Source: Malania oleifera (taxonomy: Eukaryota > Streptophyta > Magnoliopsida > Santalales > Ximeniaceae). From it: a stretch of 64,000 nucleotides of DNA. Below the pieces are notes generated by a model. The model did no database searches, had not been told where the DNA came from, and saw nothing but the letters and a program-made list of their open reading frames with translations. The stretch's first letter is position 1. Each line of letters opens with the position of its first letter. The stretch spans positions 16,956,049-17,020,048 of the forward strand of contig NC_080422.1 of NCBI RefSeq assembly GCF_029873635.1, read 5' to 3'. Of the stretch, positions 22,562 to 56,524 are shown one piece after another. The position numbers and the translations under genes are program-made.

Positions 22562-24568
22562 TTATTTGGCCTCCATCTTCCCTTTCAAGGCCATTACATA
22601 GCAACTCCGGGCAGTGGCTTGATCTCCTTTGGCATATCCTATCCCTTGTGGTGTAGGGAACTTAACTTTGAGGTGGTATGTTGATGTTACCGCTCGAACT
22701 GCATTAAGGAATGGACGACCCAAGATGACATTGTACACCGAAGGTCGGTCAACCACCAGGAACTCTGTCAACGTTGTTACCTGCTGCGGGGTCGTCCCTA
22801 TTGTCACTGGTAACGTGATGGTTCCCAAGGGGTGAACAGTGTCTCCCCCAAATCCTACCAAAGTGGTCGAGACGGGCTTCAATCGTTCCTTGCCGATCTT
22901 CATCCCTACCAAGACCGACCAGAACATGATGTTGGCCGAGCTCCCGTTGTCTACCAGTATACGCCTAACCATGTAATTGGTTATGAGTAGGGAGAGCACT
23001 AGTGCGTCATCATGCGGTTGCTGCACTCCCTCTTCATCTCCGCTGTCAAAGGTTATGGCGTCACCTTTCTTGTTTCGTTTGCTACTGGTTTCCCCCTTTT
23101 CTATCTTCAGCACTTGTTTAGCATATCTTTTGCGTGCACTTCCACTATCTCCTCCATTGGCGGATCCTTCGAAGATCACCGCAATTTCCCCAATAGCTTG
23201 CTCTTCCTTCTCTTTTGCGCCATGCCTCCTCTGCTCGATTGGTTCCCTTTGTGGATTTTCTTTCTTGACAAATCTTGACAGATGTCCCCTTCTTATTAGG
23301 ACTTCGATTTCTTTCTTCAGCTGAATGCATTCTTCTGTGTCGTGGCCGTGATCCCTATGGAATGCGTAGAACTTGGACATGTTCCGCTTATGTAGAGGCG
23401 TTCGCATAGGTTCGGGTCAAGAGACGTAGTCCTTCTTTTTGATCTGCATCAGCAACTCTGAGCGCGGTACATTTAGAGGTGTGTAGGTGGAGAACTTGTT
23501 GTGCTGTCCTCTACTCTTTTGACCTGTTTGCAGCGCACTAGTTTCGTGCCTTTTTGTAGGTCTATACGCGTCTCCAGATTCTCTGTCGTTGTTTCTCCTT
23601 TTCCGCTCTAGACGATTTCCTTTCGTGTCCATCATCTCCTCCAGGTTTATGTATTTCTCTGCTCGAATCATTAACTCCCCCATGTCCACTGGTGGTTTTT
23701 TCCCAAGGGAGTATAAGAAGCTTCCGGGTTGAAGAGCCGTTGTCAGGGCAGCCAAGGCTACCCCCATATCCAAGTTGCAGATTTCTAGGGTCGCTGTATT
23801 GAAACGGTGCATGAAGTTCTTTAGAGTCTCGCGGTCCCCTTGCACCATACTCATTAGATGGCCTGTTGTTTTGGCAACTCTCCGGCTACTAAGGAAGTGC
23901 CCGATGAACATTTGCTCCATCCCTTGGAAGGAACCAACAGATCCTGGTCGCAGAGTTCGATACCAGTCTCTGGCGGTACCCTTAAGGGTGGTAGCAAACA
24001 CTCGGCACATGATGGCGTCAGGAGCCCCTTGCAGCTGCATTAACATTTTGAAATTTTCCAGGTGATCAATGGGGTCAGACAAACCTTCATATCTCTCAAA
24101 GATAGGCATCTTGAATCTGCTGGGCAATGGAGCTTCCATGATCTCTTTGCTGAACGGAGACTCCGCGCACTTTAGGGATGTTTCCCCATAGTAGGGCCTG
24201 GCTCTAGCCTCTTTCATCATCTTCTCTATGTAATCTATCTTCTTTATTCTTTCCTCGAGCTCGGTGGATCTTTGTTGGTTGACGTCCACGCTATTTGCAT
24301 CTTCTACCTTCTTACTGGGGTGAGTTTTCTCTTCTTTCTCCCTTAGTTCGTCAGCTTGTTTGTCTGCGCTGGGTTTGTTTTGCGGTTGGGGAAGGACGTG
24401 CCCTTCTTGCCTCTTCTGTTGTAAGAATTGGTTGAGCATGTCCTTCATTTCCTTCTGGAAGGCAAGGAACTCCTCCCTACTGACACCATATGAGTCGGAG
24501 GTCCATTGGATGGATTGGGATGGTTCTTTGTTATTAGGGAAGGAGGTGGAATTGCGTGAGGTTGGCAT
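22562..24568 (-). pseudogene. Tat element gag-protease
   Basis: One reading frame from 24568 to 22562, broken only by a TGA at 23417-23419 and ended by a TAA at 22562-22564. Gag: charged N-terminus, then capsid (PIFERYEGLSDPIDHLENFK, FATTLKGTARDWYRTL, SVGSFQGMEQMFIGHF), then a CCHC-like segment HRDHGHDTEECIQLKKEIE. Protease: VRRILVDNGSSANIMFW (DNGSS in place of DTGSS) and YNVILGRPFLN. Start: first ATG downstream of the 5' LTR and primer site. With only one internal stop this is the best-preserved gag in the window. Confidence 0.92.
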
Positions 24569-24641
24569 TGTTTGAATGTTTGAAAGTTAAGAGCAAGATA
24601 ATATAGCCTCCTAAAAGTAACTTCCCACAGACGGCACCAAC

Positions 24642-25070
24642 TGTTGCGGGGTAAGCTGGGATGCTCCTTCGACTCTCATTGACCTGAAAGAAGAAAAGAA
24701 TGAAGACTTGGAGGACCCGGGGTGTACTCCGGGGGACCACTCCGATGCCTCAGTAAGAGGAAGGCTTTTAGGAAGGCTAAATGCAACAGTAGAATAGTGT
24801 TATGTCACTTACCTTTGCCTGTACTCCCAATCCCTACTTATAGGGGCTTGAGTTGACCGCTGGTTGGCTCGGATTTATTGCGTGGGGGCGCGAATTGCTC
24901 TTCGGCCATAAGTGCGTGCGCCTATTACTCGGTTTTTAAGGGCGTCGGCGTGAATCTCTCCTCCTCTTTATTAGGTCGGAGCTAATCACTCGTCAGAAAG
25001 TCAGACCTGGAGAAAGTATGAGACAGGCGTTGACCTACCCTTATTAGCGTGATTTATTATGGGCATATCA
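24642..25070 (-). repeat. 5' LTR of the Tat element and adjacent primer site
   Basis: 429 bp, TGTTGCGGGG...GGGCATATCA. Just inside it (about 24622-24641, minus strand) the sequence GTTGGTGCCGTCTGTGGGAA has the form of a primer binding site for a non-Met tRNA, typical in layout for Tat elements; I do not assign the tRNA. Confidence 0.9.
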
Positions 25071-26321
25071 TTTATCATGAAAATAATCCAGAGAAACCCA
25101 AGCAATACTCTCAAAAATGATTTTTAAAAGATAAATAACAAGTGAGAGTATATGCATGTGAATACAAATAAAATGCCTAAAATAAAATACTTTCTTCAAA
25201 AATAATAAATAAGTGAAAGAGAGTTTGAGAGAGATTTGTTTAAAACATTTGCCCCAAAGAAGATATTTTTGCAATAAAAATGATTTGGGGAACTTTGATT
25301 AACAAATGATTAGAGAGAAAATAATAGCTAATCAAAGTTGCTAATCTGAGTTATGGAGGGGGTATTTATAGATTTTCAGGAAATCTGACGGTTGAGGGAT
25401 ACACTCAGTATTTTGGAAAAGTTTAATTAAAAAATTAATGACGTTTTAGCCCTTAAAAAAATTTCCAACCCAAGAGGTTCGGTCGATCAAGGACAAGGTT
25501 TGGTCGGCCGTGGCACTTTTAAACTATAGGTTTGGTCGACCGTCTCAGGGTGATTTTGAACCCATTGTGGGTTCGGTCGACCAAGTAGTTAGGGTGTTAG
25601 AGGTCAATGGTCCGGTCGACTGGAGACGGTGCGTTCAATTCAGAACATTTGACCGAGCGAAGTCAACATGTTGACTTCTAACATGTTCGGTCAACCAAAG
25701 CGTTTATAACGCAAATCGGTCGGTCAATCGAGGCTTAGTCAAACTTTGGCCGGTTCGGTCGACCAAGCCAATTTGTGCATGGTGGGTTCGGCCGATTGAG
25801 GCTTCACATCACATGCCTCACATGGTGGGTTTGGTCGACGGACTCATTTAGTACATAAGGGTTCGGTCGATTGAGGCTCTTTAACTAAGCCAAAAATCTA
25901 ACATTGGTTGACTGAAGGCTTTGTTTTTGCCCCGATTTTGACTCTAAAGTTATTTCAAAAATCTTTGTTTAATTTTAACCTTTTAGAAAAAAGATTTTTG
26001 GTACTATTGTTGGGTCTCCTATGGTCAGCCTAATGTCGTTCTGAACTTTCAAACATATCATACAGATGCATGCATTATTATAGACCAAATAATAAGAGAA
26101 CTTAAATGCAATACAAATTAAAATGAATGTCTTTGTCTTTTGCTCTTCAGTTTTCATGGAATACATCAGAATGATGATAAGTTTGAAGTTCCTCTTAACT
26201 TCCACTTCCCTTGATGTGTGTGTTTCAATTAAAGACTTGTTCAATCACTAAATACATACATAAGTAACATATGTTTTATCAACATCAAAATAGGGATCAA
26301 ACTCAAAAAATCAACAAACTC

Positions 26322-27516
26322 AATTAACACATCCACTCCTTGTAGATTGTTTCCTCAATTTTGAGTTTGAGACCCATTTTTTTAATGTGGTCTAAATCTT
26401 TTCTCTAGCTATAGCGTTGGTAAAAAAAATTCATTAATATATTGTTTAAAATCCTTAAAAATCTCACACTTGTATAAATCACCATTATTGATATGAAATT
26501 TCAAAATATTATGTGTTTTTCTAATAAATTTGGATTTTTTGATATTGAAACATAGTATAAATTATCATGTAACGATAAATTGCATTAATTAGTATTCTGC
26601 ATAGATATTTCAGGTAATAAATCATATAATCAACTTACTTCTTTGTTAGGTAGTAAGAATTGATGTTTTGATTTCTTCATTTTTTTTTTCTTTTATAATT
26701 TATCTTTTCAATTTTTTATCTCTATACTGTCCTCTCATTTTCTCATAACACCATACGTAAATTTAAATTTTGATCTTTTCACAACTCGAGTCAAGTATGT
26801 GTGATATAATTATTTTATATTATTTTTAATTAATCGGTTAAAGAGTTTTAATTATTTTTTTAGGGCTTTTTAGGATTGATTTTCATCTTGATTTTTTATA
26901 ATATCTAAAGTAAAAAATTAGGCCATTTTATCTAAAAATTTAAGACAATATGATAGAATTGAATTTAGGTGGACAAGAGTAAAGAGGTGAGCTTAAGAAT
27001 AGTAAAGTGTTTATCTTTAAATTACGTATCTATCTTTAAATCAAAAACTACCCATTAAAAGAAGGAGAATCATTGGGCCAAAGTGGGCCTGGGGGTATGA
27101 TTAGTAGTTTCGGGCCGTTGATGAAGTGATGTCGAAGGCAGAGTGGGCTCCACGTATTTCAGCCCAACTGCCGACAGCCCTCTTCCAAACACAAAGAAAA
27201 CACCACTTCTATCCGGACATGGTAAATGCGGAGAAAGGCCAGTGGCAATATAGTCAAATCACATTTCCTTCTCCGTCTCTGGAACGTTTAAACGTCGTCG
27301 TCATCTCTGGCTGGTCATGAGACCAGGATACACAGGAACAGTGGAGAAAGAAAGGAAGAGATTTGAACGGGAGAGAGAGAGAGAGAGCTTGCGAGTGAGG
27401 GACTGTTCTTGTGAACTGTGAAACTAATTGTTCAAAGCATCAAGGTTTTTGTGATTCGGGCAAGCTAAAGCTATAGGTTCTAAGGAGAACAGGAGAAACC
27501 CTAGGAATTTTGAAGA
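26322..27516 (+). promoter_or_regulatory. Upstream region and 5' UTR of katanin
   Basis: 26322-27060 is AT-rich intergenic DNA with no feature I can name. From about 27060 the composition becomes more balanced. A GA-rich leader (GGGAGAGAGAGAGAGAGAG, about 27368-27388) precedes the ATG at 27517, consistent with a 5' UTR of roughly 150-200 bases. I see no convincing TATA box. The small open frame at 27126-27320 has no known domain. Transcription start is inferred, not shown. Confidence 0.5.
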
Positions 27517-49811
<22,295 letters not shown>

Positions 49812-51360
49812 ACAATATGGGACTGTAAAAGATGTTGATCGTCGGTTGACGATGATATATCCTCGCATCTGGATGATTGATTCTTCCCATTCTTTTGTTC
49901 TATTTTTCTTTTATAGCCCTTGTCTGTTGGAAATGCCCCTCCTGCATTGTTGTGATTTTTGTATCTGTAATTTTTTTTTTTTCTGCAATGTAATTTGATC
50001 ATATTTGGGATCAGTGTTTCTAATGTGCTAAAAGTTAATTCAAGTTGTAATTTAATTCACACAGAAGAGACCAAAGCTGCGGGTATTTTTGTTCGATGGC
50101 CCTTGTGCTTGCTAATGTAATGGGTGAGAGCATTCATGAATGTCTGTGCGAGTGAATGTAAATGAGATGTGGTTGAAAGAGTGACTCATTTTGATTCTCT
50201 TGTAATGTGAATGATGCAGATCCTCTGCCTTCAAATTTTCTAATATTGGATAATCAAATTTTCAATGAATGTTCTATATTTTAGGCGTTATTTGGTTTGT
50301 GGAATCTAATGTTCCCTGATGTTCAAGAATCATATTTTTGAGAATGAGATTAGAATATTTGTATTTGATTTGCTAGATCAGATCTTTGAAAATGTGATAT
50401 TACTACATCAAATTTTAGTTTCAAAAGTCATATTACTGAGAATTCTGAAGGATCCTGCAAATCCAACACGCCCAATCATGCTCAATTGTGTAGATTAGCA
50501 CAAAAGTAGAGCAAGGGTCATGGTGACCAACCAAATACTTCAATGCAATGGAGGGATTATGAGGTGCTTCTTAGAATTATGAGATATTGAGCTAAAATCT
50601 TGCTGTGATATGAATGAATATTTCAATATTTTTTAACATTTGTCACCAAGATATCGGTATTTTTTTTCTTATTTTTGTAGAAGGGACACTCTCCTGCCCT
50701 TCAAAAATCGGAAAGAAATAACTTTTCAAGAGGGGATCGAATGCTAGGTGATGACTCACAAAGGAAAGAGGGAGGAAATAGTGATTTGCGAAAAATGTAT
50801 TAGAATATGTTCGACAGTTTTTAAATTATTTTTATTTCTTGTTTAAACAATATAATTATGTTTTTGTTTTTACCAGTACATGTTTTTTAATTATTTCTTT
50901 AAATAAAAAAGAAAAAACCAATCATAAAGATATTTTGTAAGGAGTTTGTAAGCTTATAAAGTTTTTTTCTCCTGATCTCGTTAATAATGTCCAAACAATG
51001 ATACAGTCATTATTGTTGAGAACGATATTCTTTACTTAAAACAGTGAATAGATATTCTTTACTTAAAACAGTGAATACTATTGTAATAAATATTTTTTTT
51101 GGGGGGGAGGGGGAGGGAAGATAATAAAATTAAATCATTGCATTCAATAAATGAAACAAATCCACAAAAATATGAATTTTGATTTAGTGATGGCAGACAC
51201 GCACACATGCTTTTATGTAAACATAAAATATACCTTGATTTGATTGTTACCATTTTGGAGTCATTGGAGTGGGCTATCTTTAATGCCCAATAACATAAAG
51301 GATAAGGGAAATAAAAAAGGAACAGGAAAAAAAAAAAATGAATTGAAGCTCAATATTACA

Positions 51361-51414
<54 letters not shown>

Positions 51415-51449
51415 GTTAGATCTGTGAATTGAGAGGTGGAAGCAAAGTC
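49812..51449 (+). other. Katanin 3' UTR and downstream intergenic DNA
   Basis: The stretch 49812 to about 50280 is of 3' UTR type (T-rich, TTGTAATGTGAATG near 50200), though I cannot place the poly-A site. 50280-51360 is AT-rich with no recognisable gene or repeat. A (TA)n(GA)n microsatellite at 51361-51414 immediately precedes the next gene. Confidence 0.55.
51361..51414. repeat. (TA)n(GA)n microsatellite
   Basis: About 26 bases of TA followed by about 28 bases of GA, just upstream of the EGF-like gene start. Confidence 0.93.
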
Positions 51450-51788
51450 ATGAGGAAATTCATTTTTATTTTGGATCTTTTCTTCTTCCCACTCTTCTTC
51501 TCGAATGGTTCTGCACAGTTGGCGCTAGGAACAGTAAGACGATGTAATTCACGGATTCATTTTTGCAGGGTTATTAATGGATCATCATGGGGATTCATAA
51601 TGTCATTTGATGACGATGATGATGATGATGATGATTAATTATTTTCTTTTTCTGGGTTGGTTGAAATTAAAATGTGCAGATGATGAGGAGGATGCCTGTA
51701 GGCGGGTACATTGTGGGCAAGGAACATGCACGGCTTCTAATAAAACATGGCTGGGTTTTGAGTGCGAGTGCAATCCTGGATGGAAGAA

Positions 51789-51790
<2 letters not shown>
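51450..51790 (+). pseudogene. 5' part of a secreted EGF-like-domain gene, interrupted
   Basis: ATG at 51450 opens a signal peptide, MRKFIFILDLFFFPLFFSNG. A second exon from about 51681 (acceptor AAAATGTGCAG) encodes DEEDACRRVHCGQGTCTASN then LGFECECNPGW, an EGF-like module with C-C-C-C-C spacing as in small plant secreted EGF proteins. The obvious donor ACA|GTAAGA (51530) would not keep the EGF frame; a weaker donor AATG|GTTCTG (near 51507) would. The coding sequence then runs straight into a (CT)n tract at 51791 and copia debris, with no donor or continuation visible. A GAT repeat (51609-51638) lies in the intron. Either a broken gene, or one whose later exons are beyond the window. Confidence 0.6.

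Positions 51791-51841
<51 letters not shown>
51791..51841. repeat. (CT)n microsatellite
   Basis: About 50 bases of CT directly following the EGF-like coding sequence and preceding copia sequence. Confidence 0.95.
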
Positions 51842-51845
<4 letters not shown>

Positions 51846-51875
51846 TTAAAAAATAAAAATAAAGACTAAAGATAA

Positions 51876-53165
51876 TGAGAGAAGTTGATTTAGAGACCGT
51901 AGAAAGCTAAATTTTATTGAGCAACAAACTATATATTTATACAAAATATAAATAAAACTGAATTTGAATTACAGAAAATTAGCCTAAAAATCAGCATTAA
52001 AAAATGGTTATAATCTTAACAAATAAAACTGATTTAGCTCTTAAAGAACAACAAAAACAAAAAAGCTGATTCAACTCTTAAAGAATAATAACAAATAAAT
52101 CTGATTTAGTTCCTAAAGTTTAGTAACAAATAAAATTGATTCAACTTCATGAGTCATGCTAGTCAACACTTCTCCTGAACTCTGGAGCTGCATACAACAA
52201 GCTTCTGCCTCAAGAATTCATATCTAATCTTTGGAAGTGTCTTTCTTATAATGTCGGTACTTTGATTTTCTGTTTGTAGTAGATCAGCTACACTTCTCCT
52301 TCCTTTTGTACATCTCTTAGAAGATAAAATTTTATTTTGAAGTGTTTTGTTTTGCTAGGAAAGTGGATTATTAGCAATTGAAATTGTAGTTTGGTTGTCC
52401 ATAAAGATTTCTTTCTCCAAGTATCCATTCAAAAAGGCCGACTTAACATCCATTTGGTGTACAACCCAACCTTTTTGTATAGCAAAAGCTAGCAACATCC
52501 TTATGGTATCCAACCTGCCAACTGGGGCAAAAGTTTCAGAAAAATCTACCCCAAACATCTGGGCATATCCCTTGACAAAAAGACTTGCCTTGTACTTATT
52601 TACGTAACCATCAGGAGTGAGCTTGGTCCTGTAAACCCACTTGACTCCTATAGCTTTCTTGTGTTTAGGTCTGTTTACCAACTCCCATGTTTGGTTCTTT
52701 TCAATCATCTTTAGCTCCTCCTTTATTGCAGCTCTCCACTTCTGATCAGTTGCCACTTCTTCATACCCTACGGGCTCTATTATAGCAACATTACACATGT
52801 GATAAATGTTAGAGAGTGATTTGGTTCCTCTAACAGGTTCATCATCCATATCATCATTCTCCTCCCGAACCTCAAGCTTCTTGTCATTTTCCCAACTCCA
52901 ATTATCTAACTCAAGGAATTGTACATCCCTGCTGACAATTACTTTGTTGTTTTATGGTATGTAGATCCTGTAGGCCTTCTAAAATGAGCTATAGCCTACA
53001 AAAATCCCAGACTCTGCTTTTTTTTTTTCTAATTTGTCTTTCTTAACTTGAGGGATGTAAGAGAAACATAGGCAACCAAGTGTCTTTAGATTAAGCAACT
53101 TTGGTTTATGGCCATACCATGCTTCAAATGAAGTCTTTTTTAGCAAAGCTTTTGTTGGCAATCAG
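51876..53165 (-). mobile_element. Internally deleted Ty1/copia element, minus strand
   Basis: The 3' LTR (about 51876-52168, on the plus strand ending AGTCAACA) is preceded on the minus strand by a purine run TCAGGAGAAG. The coding remnant at 52355-52849 is RT N-terminal: WRAAIKEELKMIEKNQTWEL, KPIGVKWVYRTK-like KAIGVKWVYRTK, FVKGYAQMFGVDFSETFAPV and QMDVKSAFLNGYLEKEIF. It jumps in frame to RNase H (DNQTTISIANNPLS), so the RT active site and connection are deleted. 52979-53161 is the integrase C-terminus (KTSFEAWYGHKPKL, LGCLCFSYIPQVKKDKL, GIFVGYS). The rest of the 5' half is missing. Confidence 0.85.
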
Positions 53166-53212
53166 TTTAGCAAAAAAACTGCTGTATGGCCATAAACCAA
53201 AGTTGCTTAATC
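53089..53212. repeat. 29-bp perfect inverted repeat at a copia breakpoint
   Basis: 53089-53117 (GATTAAGCAACTTTGG...) and 53184-53212 are exact reverse complements separated by 66 bases. The left arm is copia integrase coding sequence; the right arm is a second, inverted copy just before the next LTR. Confidence 0.88.
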
Positions 53213-55359
53213 AAAAGGCTAAAAACCCTCGAGCTCTCAAAGCTCGATCTCGTGGAGTTCCTGAAAAAGATTAGTTCATATTCGGGTAAGACACATCTCA
53301 GTAAGGGAAGAAATAATATATTAAACTTAGCGTGTGACCATTATGAGATTATACATATCATTTTATAATATTTGCAAATCATTAACATAATACTGAAAGT
53401 TATTTTCTGAACCTAACATTCACATGCAAAGGTTTACCCACAAGATTACCCAATGATAAGGGTGATTACCCGCCCATACAAGTAGCACCCCTCTGCTATG
53501 ATACTTATGTAACCCGAAGGTCACTACTAAAGCATACCAGAGCACTGACCTTACTCAGTAACCCTCAAGTGTTAACTTGATCTCGTGCTCACGCATTCAA
53601 CAACAGTTTACCGGCAAAGGCCCTAAGGATAGGGAATTCTATCTGCCTATACAAGTAGGTTCCCTCTGCCCTAGTGCGTTATGCAGCTACTACCACATCT
53701 GAAACTACTAGTGCACTCGCCTTACACAGTAAGCCCTCAAGCGAAGAGTATGTCTCGCCTAATCGTAACATGTTTTACATATATAGATACTTCTAATATC
53801 ATAATACATCATTCTTTCCATCGTTATTCAATCATTCACATTCTTTCATGTTCATAACTTAACATTTTCTTGTGTTTCACTTTAAGTGACTCTTTCCCAT
53901 TTGTATCATTCACATTTCACATTTCATTTCATTGCATTGTCATTCCTTATCATTTCATTTTATAACATTTTCCATTTCATTCCTTTGTATTACAGCCACT
54001 CTTTAGCCATCATCAGTTAGTCTATATAGAAATGCGCTAGAATTTGCTACAGTTAGTCCACATAGAAATGCGCTAGAATCTGCTAACCCTCAGTTATCGT
54101 ACCTTTATATGGTTGCATTTAACATACATATGCAACATTGTTCATATCATATTTTATTCTCATTGCTTTACTTACTTAGCCTGCATCTTATACATTTAAT
54201 ATATAATTTGCACAGATTCTCATGCCACACAATCTAATAGTAAAATTCATACATATTTCTCATAAAATAAGCCAACTCACTTTTAACATTTATATACTCA
54301 AAATACACTTCATTTCTTACATAATTCCTTAGAAAATTCCTTTCACTTTCGTTCATTTACTTTCACACATACATAACTATATAAGCAACCCTAGGCTCAG
54401 AAAACATAAATTTCATGGTCGGCATTTAAACCCACATAAAAAAATATAAATACATAAATAAAACAAGATCTTTTTTAATTCATGAAAAACCTGATTTAAT
54501 ATATAAATTTTCCTTTTATCTGATTTCTAGCACTACGCCAATAGGGATCTCGAAAAGATGCCTGCGGTGCTTACCCGGATTTTGAAATTAAATTCCTAGT
54601 TCCAATAAATTATTCCTGAATAAAAACTATTTAAAATTTCCTAGGACCATAATTCCCAAAGAAATAGTAATACCCGCAAATATACCCAAATTTTCAAATT
54701 TTCCAAATCTCATTCTCGCTTTGGAGTGGGGTCTAGAAAACCCTAATTGGAAGTTTACCTACACCAAAATGACGACGACGACGACAAGGACCCTGTGGTG
54801 ATGTCTGATCGTCGATTTAACAGCATATTTAAAGAGAAATTGGAAAAATGAGAAAAAATTACCTTTCCCCAGAAGCAGTGCTTAGGCCGTTCCCACGATA
54901 AATCTGCTCCAGTAAAAATGTTGGCAGCGAAACCAGGAATTCAATGGCACCTTCCGTTTCTCGTTCTACTGCAAATCCGCCGAGAAATTGAGAGAGAGAC
55001 GGAGACGGAGCAAGCTAAGGCTTGCAGAAGAAATTTCGAGGGGGGGGGGTTGGCCGCCTTTGTGTTCTTAAAAAAAAGTTTGACTTCTTCTTCTTCTTCT
55101 TCTTCAGTGACTTTATATATATATATATATATATATTTCTCTTATTTCAATTAGTTAGTTTTTTTTTTAAATCCAATGTAAAAATGTTTAATTTAATAAC
55201 TAATTATTTAATTAATTAATTTATCTTAATTTAATTTAATTTCTTTAATTTTAAAATTTTTTTCTTCTTTTTCCCACGCCATTCTTTTTATTTATTTATT
55301 TGTTATTTTTATCTATTTTTTTTTATTATTTCAATCATTTTAATTTTTCGGGTCTTTAC
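53213..55359 (-). repeat. Gypsy LTR, minus orientation, inner end lost
   Basis: The right end reads CGGGTCTTTACA (55348-55359), giving a TGTAAAGACCCG start on the minus strand, as in the other long gypsy LTRs. The shared LTR motif (plus-strand GGTAAGACACATCTCAGTAAG, 53284-53305) is present. The inner TGTAAC end is missing where it meets the inverted repeat at 53212. The middle is AT-rich. A TA run and a CTT run lie at 55085-55136. No PBS or coding sequence adjoins it. Confidence 0.75.
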
Positions 55360-55439
55360 AATGTCTTTGGTCTATTGCTTCGACCTCATCTGAACCATAC
55401 GTCAAGTAAGTGTGCTAATTAAGTCATGGGAGGTGGGCA

Positions 55440-56317
55440 TTGCACACATATACACCAACAACTTCAAACTAAAGGATCTTGGTCTCTAGAAATACTTTCT
55501 AGGGATAGAGGTGGCTCACTCCAAAACTGGAATTTTCTTATCATAGAGGAAATATGCATTGGATATACTTGAGAAAAACAGTGTAATCTACCAATGGAAC
55601 CAAACCTGGAACTTAGTGAGACAGATGTAGAACTTATCTTGGATCCATCTTCATATTGAAGACTGGTTGAGAAACTGATATATTTGACTATCACTAGACC
55701 ATATTTGGCATATGCGGTGCACACATTGAGCCAATTCATGGATAAGCCTTGAACTTCCCACTTGGATGCCGCACATTGGGTTTTGTGCTATCTCAAACAG
55801 TCATCTGGGCAAGGAATTATTTTGTCAGATTCCAGTGGTATTCAGTTACATGCATTCTGTGATGCCAATTGGGCGCGATGTAGAGACACTTGGTGATCTG
55901 TTACTGGGTACTGTATTTTACTTTGAAAATCACCAATCTCTTGGAAAACCAAGAAGCAAACAACAATTTCACTATCCTCAGTTGAAGCATAATACTGCTC
56001 TATGGTATCAACCTATTGTGAAATTACTTGTTTAAAGCAACTTTTGATAGATCTCCAGATAGCTTACCTACAACCAATCAAGCTATATTGTGATAATAAA
56101 GCAGCTATTCACATCGCATCTAATCCAGTTTTTCACGAGCGAACAAAGCATATAGAGATAGATTGCCATCTTGTACGAGAAATGATCCAAAATCATGTTA
56201 TTCAAACTATTCACATACCCACAAATCAGCAGCTTACAGATTTATTCACAAAAGCACTCAGACCCACACAATTAAACCATTTACTGAGCAAGTTGAGTAT
56301 GATCAATGTCTACTCCA
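55440..56317 (+). pseudogene. C1 RT tail and RNase H
   Basis: Starts with FKLKDLG, LEVAHSKTGIFL-like text and RKYALDILEKNSV of the copia RT thumb. It then has broken frames, then RNase H with LYCDNKAAIHIASNPVFHER, TKHIEIDCHLVREM, IHIPTNQQLTDLFTKAL. Numerous stops in the first half; the last 100 residues are open. Confidence 0.85.
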
Positions 56318-56330
56318 ACTTGAGGGGGAG

Positions 56331-56524
56331 TGTTAAGGAAATAACAAGATTTCCATATGAAGATCATATACACAAGGCAACCCAAGATTCACCGTGTGGC
56401 AATAAAGACCAAAATTCTATCTTGAGATTGGTCAAACCACCAGACATGGATACTTAATTGGTGTAATCAACATGATTTACTTTAATTGTCTATTGAAGAA
56501 ATTGTATACATAAGAGTACTGCAC
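56331..56524 (+). repeat. C1 3' LTR, left piece
   Basis: Begins TGTTAAGG directly after the polypurine tract and runs to the element A insertion point. The target sequence is TGCAC on this side and TGTAC after element A. Confidence 0.7.

Larger units (their letters stand above)
15379..25070 (-). mobile_element. Complete Tat-type Ty3/gypsy retrotransposon (9692 bp)
   Basis: Short LTRs (15379-15815 and 24642-25070), both TGTTGCGGGG...GGGCATATCA, are flanked by the exact target duplication TTTAT (15374-15378 and 25071-25075). On the minus strand: primer binding site, gag, protease, RT, RNase H and integrase with no chromodomain, then a long non-pol segment (15816-19300) with two tandem arrays and a plus-strand extra gene, then a purine-rich tract GAGGGGGGGACAAC next to the 3' LTR. 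RNase H position, large 3' spacer and antisense gene fit the Tat lineage. By eye the LTRs differ by about 10 substitutions (nine transitions) and one 8-bp indel, so insertion is fairly recent. Confidence 0.93.
15018..26316 (-). mobile_element. Solo LTR split by the Tat element
   Basis: The two halves are 15018-15378 and 25076-26316 (about 1.6 kb together). Ends are TGTTGGAATT and ATCAACA, flanked by the exact direct repeat AACTC at 15013-15017 and 26317-26321. Orientation is minus: a TATA box CTATAAATAC is the complement of 25362-25371, and a dense set of GGTCGACC-type palindromes lies upstream of it on that strand (about 25480-25870). No internal coding region remains apart from the inserted Tat element, hence a solo LTR. 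The short frame 25975-26244 is not a recognisable gene. Confidence 0.85.

Noticed and set aside
25480-25870. Repeated GGTTCGGTCGACC words resembling an array
   Set aside because: Irregular spacing and variable sequence inside an LTR; treated as LTR palindromes rather than a separate array.
27126-27320. Small open frame upstream of katanin
   Set aside because: No recognisable domain, overlaps the likely promoter, and would be unusual as an upstream ORF; not supported as a gene.
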